Origin: Pseudomonas sp. RSB 5.4 | GTDB taxonomy: Bacteria; Pseudomonadota; Gammaproteobacteria; Pseudomonadales; Pseudomonadaceae | Length of the DNA: 64,000 nt | Reading direction: 5' to 3' | NCBI RefSeq assembly: GCF_037126175.1 | Contig: NZ_CP146986.1 | Coordinates: 2,198,501-2,262,500, forward strand | Part shown: one piece after another, positions 7,792 through 17,388 of the stretch | Numbering within the stretch: the stretch's first letter is position 1 | How the letters are laid out: every line of letters starts with the position of its first letter | Made by a program: the position numbers and the translations under genes | The notes under the pieces: generated by a model | What the model saw: only the letters and a program-made list of their open reading frames with translations | What the model was told of the DNA's origin: nothing | Databases searched by the model: none

Positions 7792-8676
7792 CTATCCGCG
7801 CAACAGCCCCTGCTCCGCTTCGCACAACCCCACCACATAGTCCCAGACTACCCGCAGCCTCACCGATTTGTGCAGCTCGCGCCGGGTACTGATCCAGTAA
7901 CTGCGCTCGATGCTGTCATCCGGCAGCAACGCCACCAGATCCGGATCCGACGCCGCCATGTAGCTAGGCAACACCGCAATGCCCAATCCCGAGCGCGCCG
8001 CTTCCTGCTGGGCGATGACGCTGGTGCTATGGAACACCACGCGCGGGCTGCGGCAGAAGCTGTTGAGGAACATCAGTTCCTGACTGAACAGCAGATCATC
8101 GACATAACCGATCCACGCATGCCGCGCGAGGTCTTCGCGGCTGCGCAACGGCGACGCGTTGTCGAGGTAGCGTTGGCTGGCATAGAGCGCCAACCGATAG
8201 TCGGTGAGCTTGCGCGTGACCAGCATGTCTGCCGCCGGGCGCTCCAGATGAATGCTGATTTCCGCCTCGCGGTTGAGGATGCTGACGAAGCGCGGCACGG
8301 CGACCAGTTCCACCTCCAGCCCCGGATAGCGTTCGAACAGGCCGATCATGCGGCTGGCGAGAAACTTGATGCCCAGCCCCTCAGTGACGCCGACGCGGAT
8401 CTTGCCCAGCGGCGCGGTGGACTGGGTGATTTCTTCCTGAGCCAGCAGCGCAACGTTTTCCATGGCTTCGGCGTGCTTGAGCAGCGCCTCGCCTGCCGGG
8501 GTCATTTCGTAGCCTTGGGCGTGCTGAACGAACAGCGCGGTGCCGAGGCTCCTTTCGATGGCCTCGATATGACGGGCCACGGTGGCGTGAGTGGTGTTCA
8601 GACGCCGGGCAGCGGTGAGCAGGCGGCCGCTGCGTTGCAACTCCAGAAAGAACCGCAGGTCGTTCCAGTCGAACAT
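7792..8676 (-). CDS. LysR-family transcriptional regulator
   Basis: A 294-residue regulator. The N-terminal winged helix-turn-helix (LRFFLELQRSGRLLTAARRL, then TTHATVARHIEAIERSLG) is of the branch with reduced conservation in the LysR motif, followed by a substrate-binding domain. It is divergently oriented from the GMC oxidoreductase and MHS transporter genes, with 133 bp between starts, so those are its likely targets. Confidence 0.9.
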   Translation of the reverse strand: MFDWNDLRFFLELQRSGRLLTAARRLNTTHATVARHIEAIERSLGTALFVQHAQGYEMTPAGEALLKHAEAMENVALLAQEEITQSTAPLGKIRVGVTEGLGIKFLASRMIGLFERYPGLEVELVAVPRFVSILNREAEISIHLERPAADMLVTRKLTDYRLALYASQRYLDNASPLRSREDLARHAWIGYVDDLLFSQELMFLNSFCRSPRVVFHSTSVIAQQEAARSGLGIAVLPSYMAASDPDLVALLPDDSIERSYWISTRRELHKSVRLRVVWDYVVGLCEAEQGLLRG

Positions 8677-8809
8677 GGGGTGTCCTTGTCAGCTATGGTC
8701 AATCCAGGCTGTTTGAAAACGCACAGCGGCTGCGCAAAAACTAACATTCTTTTGACGAAAGCTAACAACTAGAGTGTCCGACAATAAAAACAAAAAGCGA
8801 GGTCAGGGA

Positions 8810-10477
8810 ATGCAGACTTCCCTTGAAGAATACGACTACATCGTGGTCGGCGCCGGACCTGCCGGGTGCTTGCTGGCCAATCGACTGTCGGCGGATAAAC
8901 AGCAGCGGGTGTTGCTGCTCGAAGCCGGCGGACGCGACAACTATGCGTGGATTCACATCCCCGTGGGTTACCTGTTCTGCATCGGCAACCCGCGCACCGA
9001 CTGGTGCTTCAAGACCGAAGCGCAACCCGGCCTGCAAGGTCGCAGCCTGAGCTACCCACGCGGCAAAGTGCTCGGTGGCTGCTCCTCGATCAACGGCATG
9101 ATCTACATGCGTGGCCAGGCCGGCGACTATGACGGCTGGGCGGCCGAGGGCAATCCCGGCTGGGCCTGGAACGATGTGCTACCGCTGTTCAAACACAGCG
9201 AAAACCACTTCGCCGGCGCCGCTGAATTTCACGGCGCCAAGGGTGAATGGCGGGTCGAGCAACAGCGCCTGTCGTGGCCGATTCTCGACGCGTTTCGCAG
9301 CGCCGCCGAGCAGAGCGGCATCGCCAGCATCGACGACTTCAATCAGGGCGACAACGAGGGTTGCGGCTACTTTCAGGTCAACCAGAAGGCCGGGGTGCGC
9401 TGGAACGCGGCCAAGGCTTTTCTCAAACCGATTCGCGAGCGGGTAAATCTGACGGTGCTGACCGGGGTTGAGGTTGATCGCGTGCTATTGGAAAACGGGC
9501 GGGCATCGAAGGTCAGCGCACGTCACGAAGGGCACACGAAAAGCTTCAAGGCACGCAAGGAGATCATCCTCTGCGCTGGCTCCGTCGGGTCACCAAGCAT
9601 TCTGCAGCGCTCCGGAATCGGCCCGCGTCCGCTGCTCGAGCGCCTCGGCATTGGCGTGACTCATGAGCTGCCGGGAGTCGGCGGCAATCTGCAGGATCAC
9701 CTGCAACTGCGCCTGATCTACAAACTGCAAAACGCCCGCACCCTGAATCAGATCGCCGGCAGCGTGTGGGGCAAGATGGGCATGGGCCTGCGTTATCTGT
9801 ATGACCGCAGCGGGCCGCTGTCGATGGCGCCGAGTCAGTTGGGCGCGTTTGCCCGCTCAGGGCCAGAGCAGACTTCTGCCAACCTTGAATACCACGTGCA
9901 GCCGCTGTCGCTGGAGCGTTTTGGCGAGCCGCTGCACAGCTTTCCGGCGTTCACCGCGTCGGTGTGTGATTTGCGTCCGCAGAGCCGTGGCCGCATCGAC
10001 ATCCGTTCGGCGGATCCGCAAGAGGCGCCGCTGATTCAACCGAATTACCTCAGCCATCCTGAAGACCTGCGCGTGGCCGCCGATGCGATCCGCCTGACCC
10101 GGCGCATCGTCAGCACCCCGGCCCTGCAAGCGTTCAAACCGGTGGAATATCTGCCCGGCGACAGCCTGCAAAGCGAGGAACAACTGCACGAAGCCGCAGC
10201 GCGCATTGGTACGACGATTTTCCATCCGGTCGGCACCTGCCGCATGGGCAATGACGCTGAAGCGGTGGTCGATGCGCAACTGCGCGTGCATGGCGTGCCC
10301 GGCCTGCGCGTCGCCGACGCCTCGATCATGCCGCGCATCACCTCGGGCAACACCTGTTCGCCTACGCTGATGATTGCCGAGAAGGCGGCACAGCTGATCC
10401 TTTCAGGACCTGTTCACAGCCCCAGTGTGGGAGCGGGCTTGCTCGCGAAGGCGGAGTGTCATTCACCCATGACTTGA
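8810..10477 (+). CDS. GMC-family FAD oxidoreductase (choline/alcohol dehydrogenase-like)
   Basis: A 555-residue flavoprotein. The Rossmann motif is DYIVVGAGPAGCLLANRL (residues 9-26), the first GMC signature is SYPRGKVLGGCSSING, and the second is GSVGSPSILQRSGIG. The catalytic histidine region is IFHPVGTCRMG and the second conserved segment is MPRITSGNTCSPTLMIAEKA near the C-terminus. The substrate is an alcohol, not identified. The start ATG 8810 has GAGG in front; a GTG 36 bp upstream is less likely. The last 17 residues, after ILSGPVHSP, are encoded by a REP element that also supplies the stop codon, so the natural end has probably been replaced. It is followed by an MHS transporter gene and is divergent from a LysR gene. 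Confidence 0.92.
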   Translation: MQTSLEEYDYIVVGAGPAGCLLANRLSADKQQRVLLLEAGGRDNYAWIHIPVGYLFCIGNPRTDWCFKTEAQPGLQGRSLSYPRGKVLGGCSSINGMIYMRGQAGDYDGWAAEGNPGWAWNDVLPLFKHSENHFAGAAEFHGAKGEWRVEQQRLSWPILDAFRSAAEQSGIASIDDFNQGDNEGCGYFQVNQKAGVRWNAAKAFLKPIRERVNLTVLTGVEVDRVLLENGRASKVSARHEGHTKSFKARKEIILCAGSVGSPSILQRSGIGPRPLLERLGIGVTHELPGVGGNLQDHLQLRLIYKLQNARTLNQIAGSVWGKMGMGLRYLYDRSGPLSMAPSQLGAFARSGPEQTSANLEYHVQPLSLERFGEPLHSFPAFTASVCDLRPQSRGRIDIRSADPQEAPLIQPNYLSHPEDLRVAADAIRLTRRIVSTPALQAFKPVEYLPGDSLQSEEQLHEAAARIGTTIFHPVGTCRMGNDAEAVVDAQLRVHGVPGLRVADASIMPRITSGNTCSPTLMIAEKAAQLILSGPVHSPSVGAGLLAKAECHSPMT

Positions 10478-10515
10478 CTGACACGGCCCCTTCGGGAGCA
10501 AGCCCCCTCCCACAG
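10426..10515. repeat. REPIN overlapping the 3' end of the GMC oxidoreductase gene
   Basis: TGTGGGAGCGGGCTTGCTCG begins inside the coding region, and the inverted partner ends at about 10515 with diverged bases (GGGAGCAAGCCCCCTCCCAC). The coding stop at 10475-10477 lies in the spacer of the pair. Confidence 0.9.
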
Positions 10516-10604
10516 GAATCAACAGCAGATTCAAGGCATCGCGCTGCATCCGGACACGCAACACCAGTGGAACAACAAAAACAATCACTGTGAGGGATTT
10601 CGAT

Positions 10605-12227
10605 ATGTCAGAACACGCTCAGCCGCTGGACGCCGCGAGCGGCGCCAGCACCAGCAATGCCACGCAGAAAGTCATCTTCGCCTCGTCTCTGGGGACGGTG
10701 TTCGAGTGGTATGACTTTTTCCTCTACGGCGCCCTCGCGGCGGTAATCAGCAAGCAGTTTTTCGCCGGGGTCAACGACACCACGGCGTTCATCTTCGCGC
10801 TGATGGCCTTCGCCGCCGGGTTTATTGTGCGGCCGTTTGGGGCGCTGGTGTTCGGTCGGTTGGGGGACATGATCGGGCGCAAATACACCTTCCTCGCCAC
10901 CATCATCCTGATGGGTATCGCCACGTTCTGCGTCGGCCTGTTGCCGACCTACGCCAGCATCGGCATTGCCGCACCGATCATTCTGGTGGTGCTGCGCATG
11001 CTTCAGGGTCTGGCCCTGGGTGGTGAATACGGCGGTGCGGCGACCTATGTGGCGGAACACGCGCCAATCGGCAAACGCGGCTTCCACACCAGCTGGATTC
11101 AATCCACTGCAACCCTCGGCCTGCTGCTGTCGCTGCTGGTGGTGCTCGGTTGTCGCTATTTCACTGGCGATCAGTTTGAAGTCTGGGGCTGGCGTATTCC
11201 GTTCCTGCTGTCGATCGTGCTGTTGGGCATTTCCACCTGGATTCGCCTGAGCCTGCACGAGTCGCCGGCGTATCTGAAAATGAAAGAGGAAGGCAAGGCA
11301 TCGAAAGCACCGATCCGCGAATCCTTCGGCAAATGGGAAAACCTCAAAGTGGTGCTGATCGCGCTGTTCAGCATCAACGCCGGGCAAGCGGTGACCTTCT
11401 ACGCCGCGCAGTTCTACGTGCTGTTCTTCCTCACCCAGTTCCTGAAAATGGACCCGGCGGTGGCCAACACTCTGCTGATCATCAGCGTGGTGATCGGTGC
11501 GCCGTTCTTCATCATTTTCGGCTGGCTGTCGGACAAGGTCGGGCGCAAACCGGTGCTGATGCTCGGCCTGCTGCTGGCGACGGCGCTGTACTTTCCGATC
11601 TTCAAATCCCTGGCGCACTATGCCAACCCGGCAATCGATCAAGCCAGCCGTCAGGCACCGATCACCGTGCTGGCCGATCCGGCCACCTGCACCTTCCAGT
11701 TCGACCCGGTGGGCAAGGCCAAATTCGACAGCCCGTGCGACAAGGTCAAGACCTTCCTGGTCAAGCAAGGCCTGCCCTACTCCAGCGCCGCCGCCCCGGC
11801 CGGCAGTGGCGTGCAGGTCAGCGTCGGTGACGTGAAGATCGACGGCTACGACGAATCCGCCCTGCGCGGCGCCGTCACCCTCGCCGGCTACCCGCAACAG
11901 GCCGACCTGCAGCAAATCAACAAACCGATGATCGTGGCGCTGATCGTCGCGCTGATCATCATCTCGGCCATGTGCTACGGCCCGCTGGCGGCGCTGATGG
12001 TGGAACTGTTCCCGACGCGCATCCGCTACACCTCGATGTCCCTGCCGTATCACATCGGCAACGGCTGGTTTGGTGGATTCCTGCCCACCGTGTCATTCGC
12101 GCTGGTGGTGTACACCGGGGATATTTTCTATGGGCTGTGGTACCCGGTGCTGATCACCGGGGTCAGCCTGGTGGTGGGGATGATCTGTTTGCGTGAGACC
12201 AAGAATATCGATCTGGACAAGAACTGA
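10605..12227 (+). CDS. MFS transporter of the metabolite:H+ symporter type, with large central insertion
   Basis: A 540-residue inner-membrane transporter. The early segment LGTVFEWYDFFLYGALA and the loop GRLGDMIGRKYTF (the MFS A motif) are hallmarks of the MHS/SP-like branch that imports dicarboxylates, shikimate, proline-betaine and similar compounds. GLALGGEYGGAATYVAEHAP is also conserved. Most members have about 430-450 residues; here an extra block of roughly 100 residues (about 338-437) with two cysteines lies between predicted membrane helices before IVALIVALIII. ATG 10605 has GAGG 8 nt upstream. It follows the GMC oxidoreductase gene across a REPIN and may import that enzyme's substrate. 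Confidence 0.88.
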   Translation: MSEHAQPLDAASGASTSNATQKVIFASSLGTVFEWYDFFLYGALAAVISKQFFAGVNDTTAFIFALMAFAAGFIVRPFGALVFGRLGDMIGRKYTFLATIILMGIATFCVGLLPTYASIGIAAPIILVVLRMLQGLALGGEYGGAATYVAEHAPIGKRGFHTSWIQSTATLGLLLSLLVVLGCRYFTGDQFEVWGWRIPFLLSIVLLGISTWIRLSLHESPAYLKMKEEGKASKAPIRESFGKWENLKVVLIALFSINAGQAVTFYAAQFYVLFFLTQFLKMDPAVANTLLIISVVIGAPFFIIFGWLSDKVGRKPVLMLGLLLATALYFPIFKSLAHYANPAIDQASRQAPITVLADPATCTFQFDPVGKAKFDSPCDKVKTFLVKQGLPYSSAAAPAGSGVQVSVGDVKIDGYDESALRGAVTLAGYPQQADLQQINKPMIVALIVALIIISAMCYGPLAALMVELFPTRIRYTSMSLPYHIGNGWFGGFLPTVSFALVVYTGDIFYGLWYPVLITGVSLVVGMICLRETKNIDLDKN

Positions 12228-12267
12228 ATCTGAACCTGCACACATGATCCTTTGGTGAAAAAAACCT

Positions 12268-12362
12268 GTGGCGAGGGGATTTATCCCCGATGGGGTGCGT
12301 AGCGCCCCCCGTGAAAAATGGGACTACTACTTAGTCCATCGGGGATAAATCCCCTCGCCACA
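12268..12362. repeat. REPIN of the GGGGATTTATCCCC family
   Basis: TGTGGCGAGGGGATTTATCC and its inverted partner GGATAAATCCCCTCGCCACA flank a short spacer. This is a different REP family from the GGGCTTGCTCGCG type. Confidence 0.9.
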
Positions 12363-12384
12363 ATTAAATCTTTTCATCCAGGAA

Positions 12385-12753
12385 CTAATCGTCAGCCTTG
12401 ATCACTTCAAACTTCACCTGATCGGGATAAAACGCCACATAGTTCTTGATCTGCTCCACTGAGACTTTCGGTTTCTCGTACGTCCACACCGCGTTCGCCC
12501 CCTCATGCCCCGGCACTTGCAGGCTGAAGTAATTGGCATCGCCCTTGTATGGGCAATAACTGGTGTGGTCGGTGCGGGCGAAGTATTTCTCGTCGATGTC
12601 CTCGCGGGGCACGTAGTACACCGGCGGGTAGTTGGCCTCATGGAGAACCAGCACATGAGAGGACGCCGCGACCTGGATGCCGTGGAATTTCACCAGCAGG
12701 CAACCGGAGAGTTCTTCGAGGGTGATGACGGGGTTGAGGCCGGTGGTGCTCAT
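12385..12753 (-). CDS. DUF427 domain protein
   Basis: A 122-residue protein starting MSTTGLNPVITLEELSG. Characteristic DUF427 segments are VLVLHEANYPPVYYVPREDI, the cysteine-containing TSYCPYKGDANYFSL and the end VAFYPDQVKFEV. The family has a small beta-rich fold of unsettled function. GGAG lies 8 nt before ATG 12753. It lies at the 3' side of the serralysin gene on the same strand, separated by a MITE-like repeat, so a shared transcript is doubtful. Confidence 0.88.
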   Translation of the reverse strand: MSTTGLNPVITLEELSGCLLVKFHGIQVAASSHVLVLHEANYPPVYYVPREDIDEKYFARTDHTSYCPYKGDANYFSLQVPGHEGANAVWTYEKPKVSVEQIKNYVAFYPDQVKFEVIKADD

Positions 12754-12842
12754 GGGGGTTACTCCTGAATACGGCGCAGAGACCGGTTCAGGTATAGCCC
12801 ATTGGTTCAGGCCGGGGTGATTTTGCAGCCGAACGGCCAAGG

Positions 12843-13020
12843 CCCCTCACCCCAGCCCTCTCCCGGAGGGAGAAGGAGCCTGCCGAGGTATCTTTCGTTC
12901 TACACCGACCTGAAAGTGCTTATCGATTTTGGATTCAGCGAAGTGCTATCAGGTCGATGCATATTTTCAGCATCCCCCGATCGGTCCCCTCTCCCACCGG
13001 GAGAGGGTTAGGGTGAGGGC
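12843..13020. mobile_element. MITE-like inverted-repeat element, 178 bp
   Basis: The ends are inverted copies of CCCTCACCCyAGCCCTCTCC, and the interior contains GACCTGAAAG and CAGGTCGATG. A second element with the same ends, nearly equal length (177 bp) and a related interior lies at 44142-44318. No coding capacity, so if mobile it needs an enzyme from elsewhere. Confidence 0.75.
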
Positions 13021-13033
13021 TGCTCTTCTGGCA

Positions 13034-14440
13034 TCAAACCACGATATCAGTCGCCAGCGCCTGCCCCACCACACCAACGGCAAAGTCGATCTGCCCCTGC
13101 CCGGTCAGATCAACCAGCAGCGTGGTCTGACCGCTCTGCGCGTAGTAAGTCAGGATTGCATCGCCCGCATGGCCGGTGAAACCATTGACGAAGTTCAACG
13201 AGGCCGCGCCCGTGGCGAAACCGGCGATGCCCGAGATGTCGATCTTGTCCACGCCGCTTTTGAAATCCATGATCCAGTCCGGCTGGTTGTTGGTCGAGTC
13301 GCTGGCCGCACCGAACACGAAGGTGTCCGCACCCTCGCCGCCCCACAACACATCGGCGCCGCCACCGCCGTAAAGGATGTCGTTGCCGGCTCCGCCGAAC
13401 AGATGGTTGACGGCCGAGTTACCGATCAGCAGGTCATTGCCCGAACCGCCAACCGCATTTTCCACGGTTACGCCATAGGCAATCGACACGTTGCCGACCA
13501 GACCGCCAACGTCGGAGAACGAACCTTCATTGAGGTTGATCTTCTGGTTCTGGGTAAAGCCGGAGAAGTTCAGCGTGTCATTGCCGCCACCGTCCCACAC
13601 CGAGAACACCAGCTTCGACGCTGCTGACGTGGCGCTGTAGAAATCACGCCCGGCGTTGGAGCCGAAACCGTAGGTGGTGTCATCGGCGCGGGTTGCATAG
13701 TTGGCGCCGTAGAGTTTCTGCACCGCCACGATATCGTCCAGCAACGGCGCGGAGGCGTAGGCGCCGCTGCCATCCTTGCTGAAGTTCTGGTCGGTGTTGG
13801 CTTCGCTCCAGTAGCTCATCAGGCTGTAGCCACGGGTGTCTTCGGCGTACTTGGCGTCGTTGTAGGTCGGGTTGCCATTGCCGGCGTTGTAGGCGCCCGG
13901 GTGCGACAGGCCGAGGGTGTGGCCGATTTCGTGAGTCAGGGTCTGACGCCCGTAGTTGTTGGTGTCCGGGGTCTTGTTGACCTGATACTGGTTGTTGATC
14001 AGGTACCACGACTGGCCATCGTAGCTACCGCCGCTCGGCAGGTAGGCGAACGCCGCGCCGCCGGTGCTGACATCGTAGTTGCCGAAGGTCATGTGACCGT
14101 CGCCGCCCGTGCCTTCAGCGAAGGTCACCTTGGCCACATCGGCCCACGATTGCATCGCCAGTATGGCCTGGGCCTTTTGCTGCGCGCTGAACTGGCTGAA
14201 GTTGCCGAGGTTCGGGTTGTAGTTCGCCGGTTTCTCGGTGAGGAAGGTGTAAGTGAGAGAGATTTTGCCGTCGCCGTTCTTGTCGTGCCACGACAGGTTT
14301 TTGCGCAGGATTTCGTCGGCTGCCTGGTCGGCGGTAAACGACGGTTTGCCGTTCACCAGGCCGACGCCACGGTCGTACAGGTGGCTGAAGGCATTCACTT
14401 CGTCATAGGCGCTGCTGGTTTTCGCTTTGGCTTGAGCCAT
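13034..14440 (-). CDS. aprA: Serralysin-family alkaline metalloprotease
   Basis: A secreted zinc protease of 468 residues. The zinc site is [13 protein letters not shown] with the Met-turn at [11 protein letters not shown] calcium-binding repeats follow ([30 protein letters not shown]). The C-terminal domain ends in the hydrophobic tail ALATDIVV, the type I secretion signal type. There is no N-terminal signal peptide, as expected. ATG 14440 gives a family-like N-terminus ([18 protein letters not shown]). An in-frame upstream extension to 15181 lies antisense to topB and is not credible. The inhibitor gene aprI and the exporter genes aprDEF, usually next to it, are absent here; the next gene downstream is DUF427. 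Confidence 0.93.
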   Translation of the reverse strand: MAQAKAKTSSAYDEVNAFSHLYDRGVGLVNGKPSFTADQAADEILRKNLSWHDKNGDGKISLTYTFLTEKPANYNPNLGNFSQFSAQQKAQAILAMQSWADVAKVTFAEGTGGDGHMTFGNYDVSTGGAAFAYLPSGGSYDGQSWYLINNQYQVNKTPDTNNYGRQTLTHEIGHTLGLSHPGAYNAGNGNPTYNDAKYAEDTRGYSLMSYWSEANTDQNFSKDGSGAYASAPLLDDIVAVQKLYGANYATRADDTTYGFGSNAGRDFYSATSAASKLVFSVWDGGGNDTLNFSGFTQNQKINLNEGSFSDVGGLVGNVSIAYGVTVENAVGGSGNDLLIGNSAVNHLFGGAGNDILYGGGGADVLWGGEGADTFVFGAASDSTNNQPDWIMDFKSGVDKIDISGIAGFATGAASLNFVNGFTGHAGDAILTYYAQSGQTTLLVDLTGQGQIDFAVGVVGQALATDIVV

Positions 14441-14629
14441 GGTGGGACTTCCTTGTTTCAGAGTGGTCAGTGCGTTCGGACCGTGGCGATCTTCTGGCGA
14501 GATCGTCCTGTCACTCGCGTTTCTTGAAGGCCCGACGAACCTGCCATGCCCGGCAAGAACGGTGCCATTCGATTTCTCGATAGTCGCCCGAGCCGTCCCG
14601 GTAATACCGGTCATTCCCGGCAACGTTTT

Positions 14630-14651
14630 TATCTGTATATCCATACAGATA
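14630..14651. promoter_or_regulatory. Palindrome matching a LexA operator, between aprA and topB
   Basis: The core at 14633-14648 reads CTGTATATCCATACAG, which fits the LexA consensus CTGT-N8-ACAG with the AT-rich interior typical of SOS boxes. It extends to a 9 bp inverted repeat (TATCTGTAT / ATACAGATA). It lies 72 bp before topB and about 190 bp before aprA. Confidence 0.6.
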
Positions 14652-14719
14652 AAAGTTGCCCCGGGCGCGAACTCCGGCCATTCTGTGCACCTCCAGTGAA
14701 CTGATTGACGACGGTGGTT

Positions 14720-16651
14720 ATGCGGCTGTACCTCTGTGAAAAACCTTCCCAGGCCAAAGACATTGCGGCTGTGCTCGGTGCAAAGCGCCGGGGCGACGGC
14801 TGTTGGCTGGGAACGGACGTCACGGTGACCTGGTGCATCGGCCACCTGCTGGAAACCGCGCCTCCGGATGCCTATGACGCGCGCTACAAGCGCTGGGTGC
14901 TGGCGGATCTGCCGATCATTCCGGACAAGTGGAAAATGACCGTCAAGCCGCGTACCGCCAGCCAGTACAAGGCGGTCAAGCGCCTGCTCGGCGAGGCCAG
15001 CGAACTGATCATCGCCACCGACGCCGACCGTGAGGGCGAGATGATTGCCCGGGAACTGGTCGAGCACTGCCGCTATCGCGGGCCGATCCGTCGCCTGTGG
15101 CTGTCGGCGCTGGATGAAGCGTCGATCCGCAAGGCCCTGGCCGCACTGAAGCCGGGAGCGGAAACCTTCAGCCTGTATCACTCGGCCCTGGGGCGCTCCC
15201 GCGCGGACTGGCTGATTGGTATGAACATGAGTCGCCTGTTCACGTTATTGGGCCGTCAGTCCGGCTATCAGGGCGTGCTGCCCGTCGGCCGGGTGCAGAC
15301 GCCGACACTACGGCTGGTGGTGGATCGCGACCGCAGCATCGCCGATTTCGTGCCGGTGCCGTACTGGGCGATCGATGTGCAACTGCTGCACGACGGCACG
15401 CCGTTCACTGCGCAATGGCGTGCGCCCTCCGACGTTTGCGACGATCAGGATCGCTGCCTGAATCAGGCGTTGGCGCAGCAAGCGGCGGCTGCGATCAGCA
15501 ATGCGGCCAGCGCACGGGTGGTGAAATTGCGTACCGAGCGCATGCGTGAAGTGGCACCGTTGCCATTCGATCTGGGCACCCTGCAGGAAGTCTGCTCAAA
15601 GAAACTTGGTCTCGGCGCCCAGGAAACCCTCGACATCGCCCAGGCGCTGTACGAAACCTACAAGGTCATCACCTACCCGCGCAGTGATTGCGGCTTCCTG
15701 CCGCTGAGCCAGCACAGCGAGGCACCGGGGATACTCGCTGCACTGCGTCAGGCCGACTCAAGCCTCGAGGCGCTGAACGGTCACCTCGACCCGCAACGCC
15801 GCTCACGGGCGTGGAACGACGCCAAGGTCAGCGCCCACCACGGCATCATCCCCACCGCGGCGGCGAAAAATCTCGAGCGTTTGAGCGGTAAGCACCGGGC
15901 GGTCTATACCCTGATTCGCGCGCGCTATCTGGCGCAATTTCTGCCCACCCACGAATACGATCGCACCCAGGCCGATTTCGATTGCGCCGGTGAAGCATTG
16001 CGCGCCGTCGGCAAGCAGATCATCGAACCGGGCTGGAAACGCGCCTTGCCCGAAGCCCTCGCCCCGGCCAAGGGTCGTGAAGCGCCAGCACCGCAAACCC
16101 TCCCGGCGCTGAGTCAGGGTATCGATTGCGCCGTGGCCGGCGTGAACCTCAAGGATCTCTGGACTCAGCCGCCCAAACCCTACACCGAGGGTGATCTGAT
16201 CAAGGCGATGAAGAACGTCGCCAAACTGGTGGAAGATCCGCTGCTCAAACAGAAACTCAAGGACACCACCGGCATCGGCACCGAAGCCACTCGCGCCTCG
16301 ATCATTCAGGGCCTGCTGGATCGCGGTTATCTGGTGAAAAACGGCAAGGCGCTGGCCGCAACGCCTGCTGCCTTCAGCCTGATCGACGCCGTGCCCCGGG
16401 CGATTGCCGACCCCGGCACCACCGCCATCTGGGAACAGGCGCTGGACATGGTGCAGAGCGGCGAGATGAGTCTGGAAGAGTTCGTCACCAAACAGGCGGC
16501 GTGGATGAGCAAGCAGGTCAGCCGCTGTTCGGCGCTAAGCCTGACCATCAGCGGCCCGCCACCGGCCGGCAAGGCTGCGGCGCCGTGGAAGAAGAAACGC
16601 AAATCGACGCGCAGTAAAACTTCTGGCACCACACAACGCAAAACAAAATAG
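14720..16651 (+). CDS. topB: DNA topoisomerase III
   Basis: A 643-residue type IA topoisomerase. The TOPRIM domain opens with [20 protein letters not shown] (catalytic Glu7) and has the metal-binding ATDADREGE (D-x-D-x-E) at about residues 101-109. The active-site tyrosine is in [13 protein letters not shown]. The C-terminus is a lysine-rich tail after a [10 protein letters not shown] linker, likely for nucleic acid binding, with no zinc finger. The enzyme separates single-strand-linked DNA, for example precatenanes. The start [11 protein letters not shown] (ATG 14720) is the family N-terminus. The LexA-like palindrome upstream suggests DNA-damage control (inference). Confidence 0.94.
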   Translation: MRLYLCEKPSQAKDIAAVLGAKRRGDGCWLGTDVTVTWCIGHLLETAPPDAYDARYKRWVLADLPIIPDKWKMTVKPRTASQYKAVKRLLGEASELIIATDADREGEMIARELVEHCRYRGPIRRLWLSALDEASIRKALAALKPGAETFSLYHSALGRSRADWLIGMNMSRLFTLLGRQSGYQGVLPVGRVQTPTLRLVVDRDRSIADFVPVPYWAIDVQLLHDGTPFTAQWRAPSDVCDDQDRCLNQALAQQAAAAISNAASARVVKLRTERMREVAPLPFDLGTLQEVCSKKLGLGAQETLDIAQALYETYKVITYPRSDCGFLPLSQHSEAPGILAALRQADSSLEALNGHLDPQRRSRAWNDAKVSAHHGIIPTAAAKNLERLSGKHRAVYTLIRARYLAQFLPTHEYDRTQADFDCAGEALRAVGKQIIEPGWKRALPEALAPAKGREAPAPQTLPALSQGIDCAVAGVNLKDLWTQPPKPYTEGDLIKAMKNVAKLVEDPLLKQKLKDTTGIGTEATRASIIQGLLDRGYLVKNGKALAATPAAFSLIDAVPRAIADPGTTAIWEQALDMVQSGEMSLEEFVTKQAAWMSKQVSRCSALSLTISGPPPAGKAAAPWKKKRKSTRSKTSGTTQRKTK

Positions 16652-16666
16652 GCTTTTGTGGCGAGG

Positions 16667-16789
16667 GAGCTTGCTCCCGCTCGGCTGCGCAGCAGTCGCA
16701 ATCCTGCAACCCCGATTCCCTTGAGCAACCGAGATAGCAGGCCTTGGGGTTGCTTCGCAACCCAGCGGGAGCAAGCTCCCTCGCCACAG
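16667..16789. repeat. REPIN of the GAGGGAGCTTGCTCCC family
   Basis: TGTGGCGAGGGAGCTTGCTC and its inverted partner GAGCAAGCTCCCTCGCCACA enclose about 80 bp of spacer. Confidence 0.88.
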
Positions 16790-16838
16790 CGTGTTGAGTC
16801 GACAATACTGAAGTCGCAATCTTCAGGAGTTCCCCCCA

Positions 16839-17342
16839 ATGCCCACCATCGAACTGCTAGCCGCCCACCGCGACGAACTGCAAACCATCGAAAACCTCAT
16901 GCAGTTCTACATGTACGACTTCAGCCAATGGCTACCACTGAAACTCGGCGAACACGGCTTCTTCAGCATTCAGCAGAAGGACGATTACTGGCGCAATCCA
17001 GCCACCCAACCGTTCCTGATCCGCGTCGACGGTGAACTGGCCGGTTTCGTGACCGTGGATGATGAAAGCCACATCGACGGCGCCGAACACAACATCGGCT
17101 ATTTCTTTCTCACTCGACGCTTTCGTGGCCAAGGCGTCGCGCAGTTTGTCGTCTCTGCCCTCTTGAGCCGTCTGCCGGGTCGATGGCAGATTTTCCATAT
17201 CGACGCCAACCTGCCTGCACAGCGCTTCTGGGCCGGGCTGATCCCGCAATTGAGCGGTGGCGAGTTCACCCGTCAGCAGCACTCGGTAGACGGTTACCCC
17301 TGCACCTTCTACGTCCTGAACGTCCCCGCTTCCGTTGCCTGA
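16839..17342 (+). CDS. GNAT-family N-acetyltransferase
   Basis: A 167-residue protein starting MPTIELLAAHRDELQTIENL. The segment NLMQFYMYDFSQWLP is typical of a GNAT subgroup often annotated as putative acetyltransferases. The acetyl-CoA loop is FFLTRRFRGQGVAQFVV (R-G-Q-G-V-A), near residues 88-104. The substrate is unknown. It is followed by about 500 bp without a convincing gene. Confidence 0.82.
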   Translation: MPTIELLAAHRDELQTIENLMQFYMYDFSQWLPLKLGEHGFFSIQQKDDYWRNPATQPFLIRVDGELAGFVTVDDESHIDGAEHNIGYFFLTRRFRGQGVAQFVVSALLSRLPGRWQIFHIDANLPAQRFWAGLIPQLSGGEFTRQQHSVDGYPCTFYVLNVPASVA

Positions 17343-17388
17343 ACGAAACTTTTCTCATTCCAAAACAGCTTTGTCCGACAATATGTAG

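Noticed and set aside
10608..12053. Minus-strand open frame of 481 codons
   Set aside because: Antisense of the MHS transporter, with His/Gln/Arg-rich composition and no family pattern.
14441..15181. Upstream extension of the serralysin frame to 15181
   Set aside because: It overlaps topB in antisense and would put nonfamily sequence in front of the normal AprA start at 14440.
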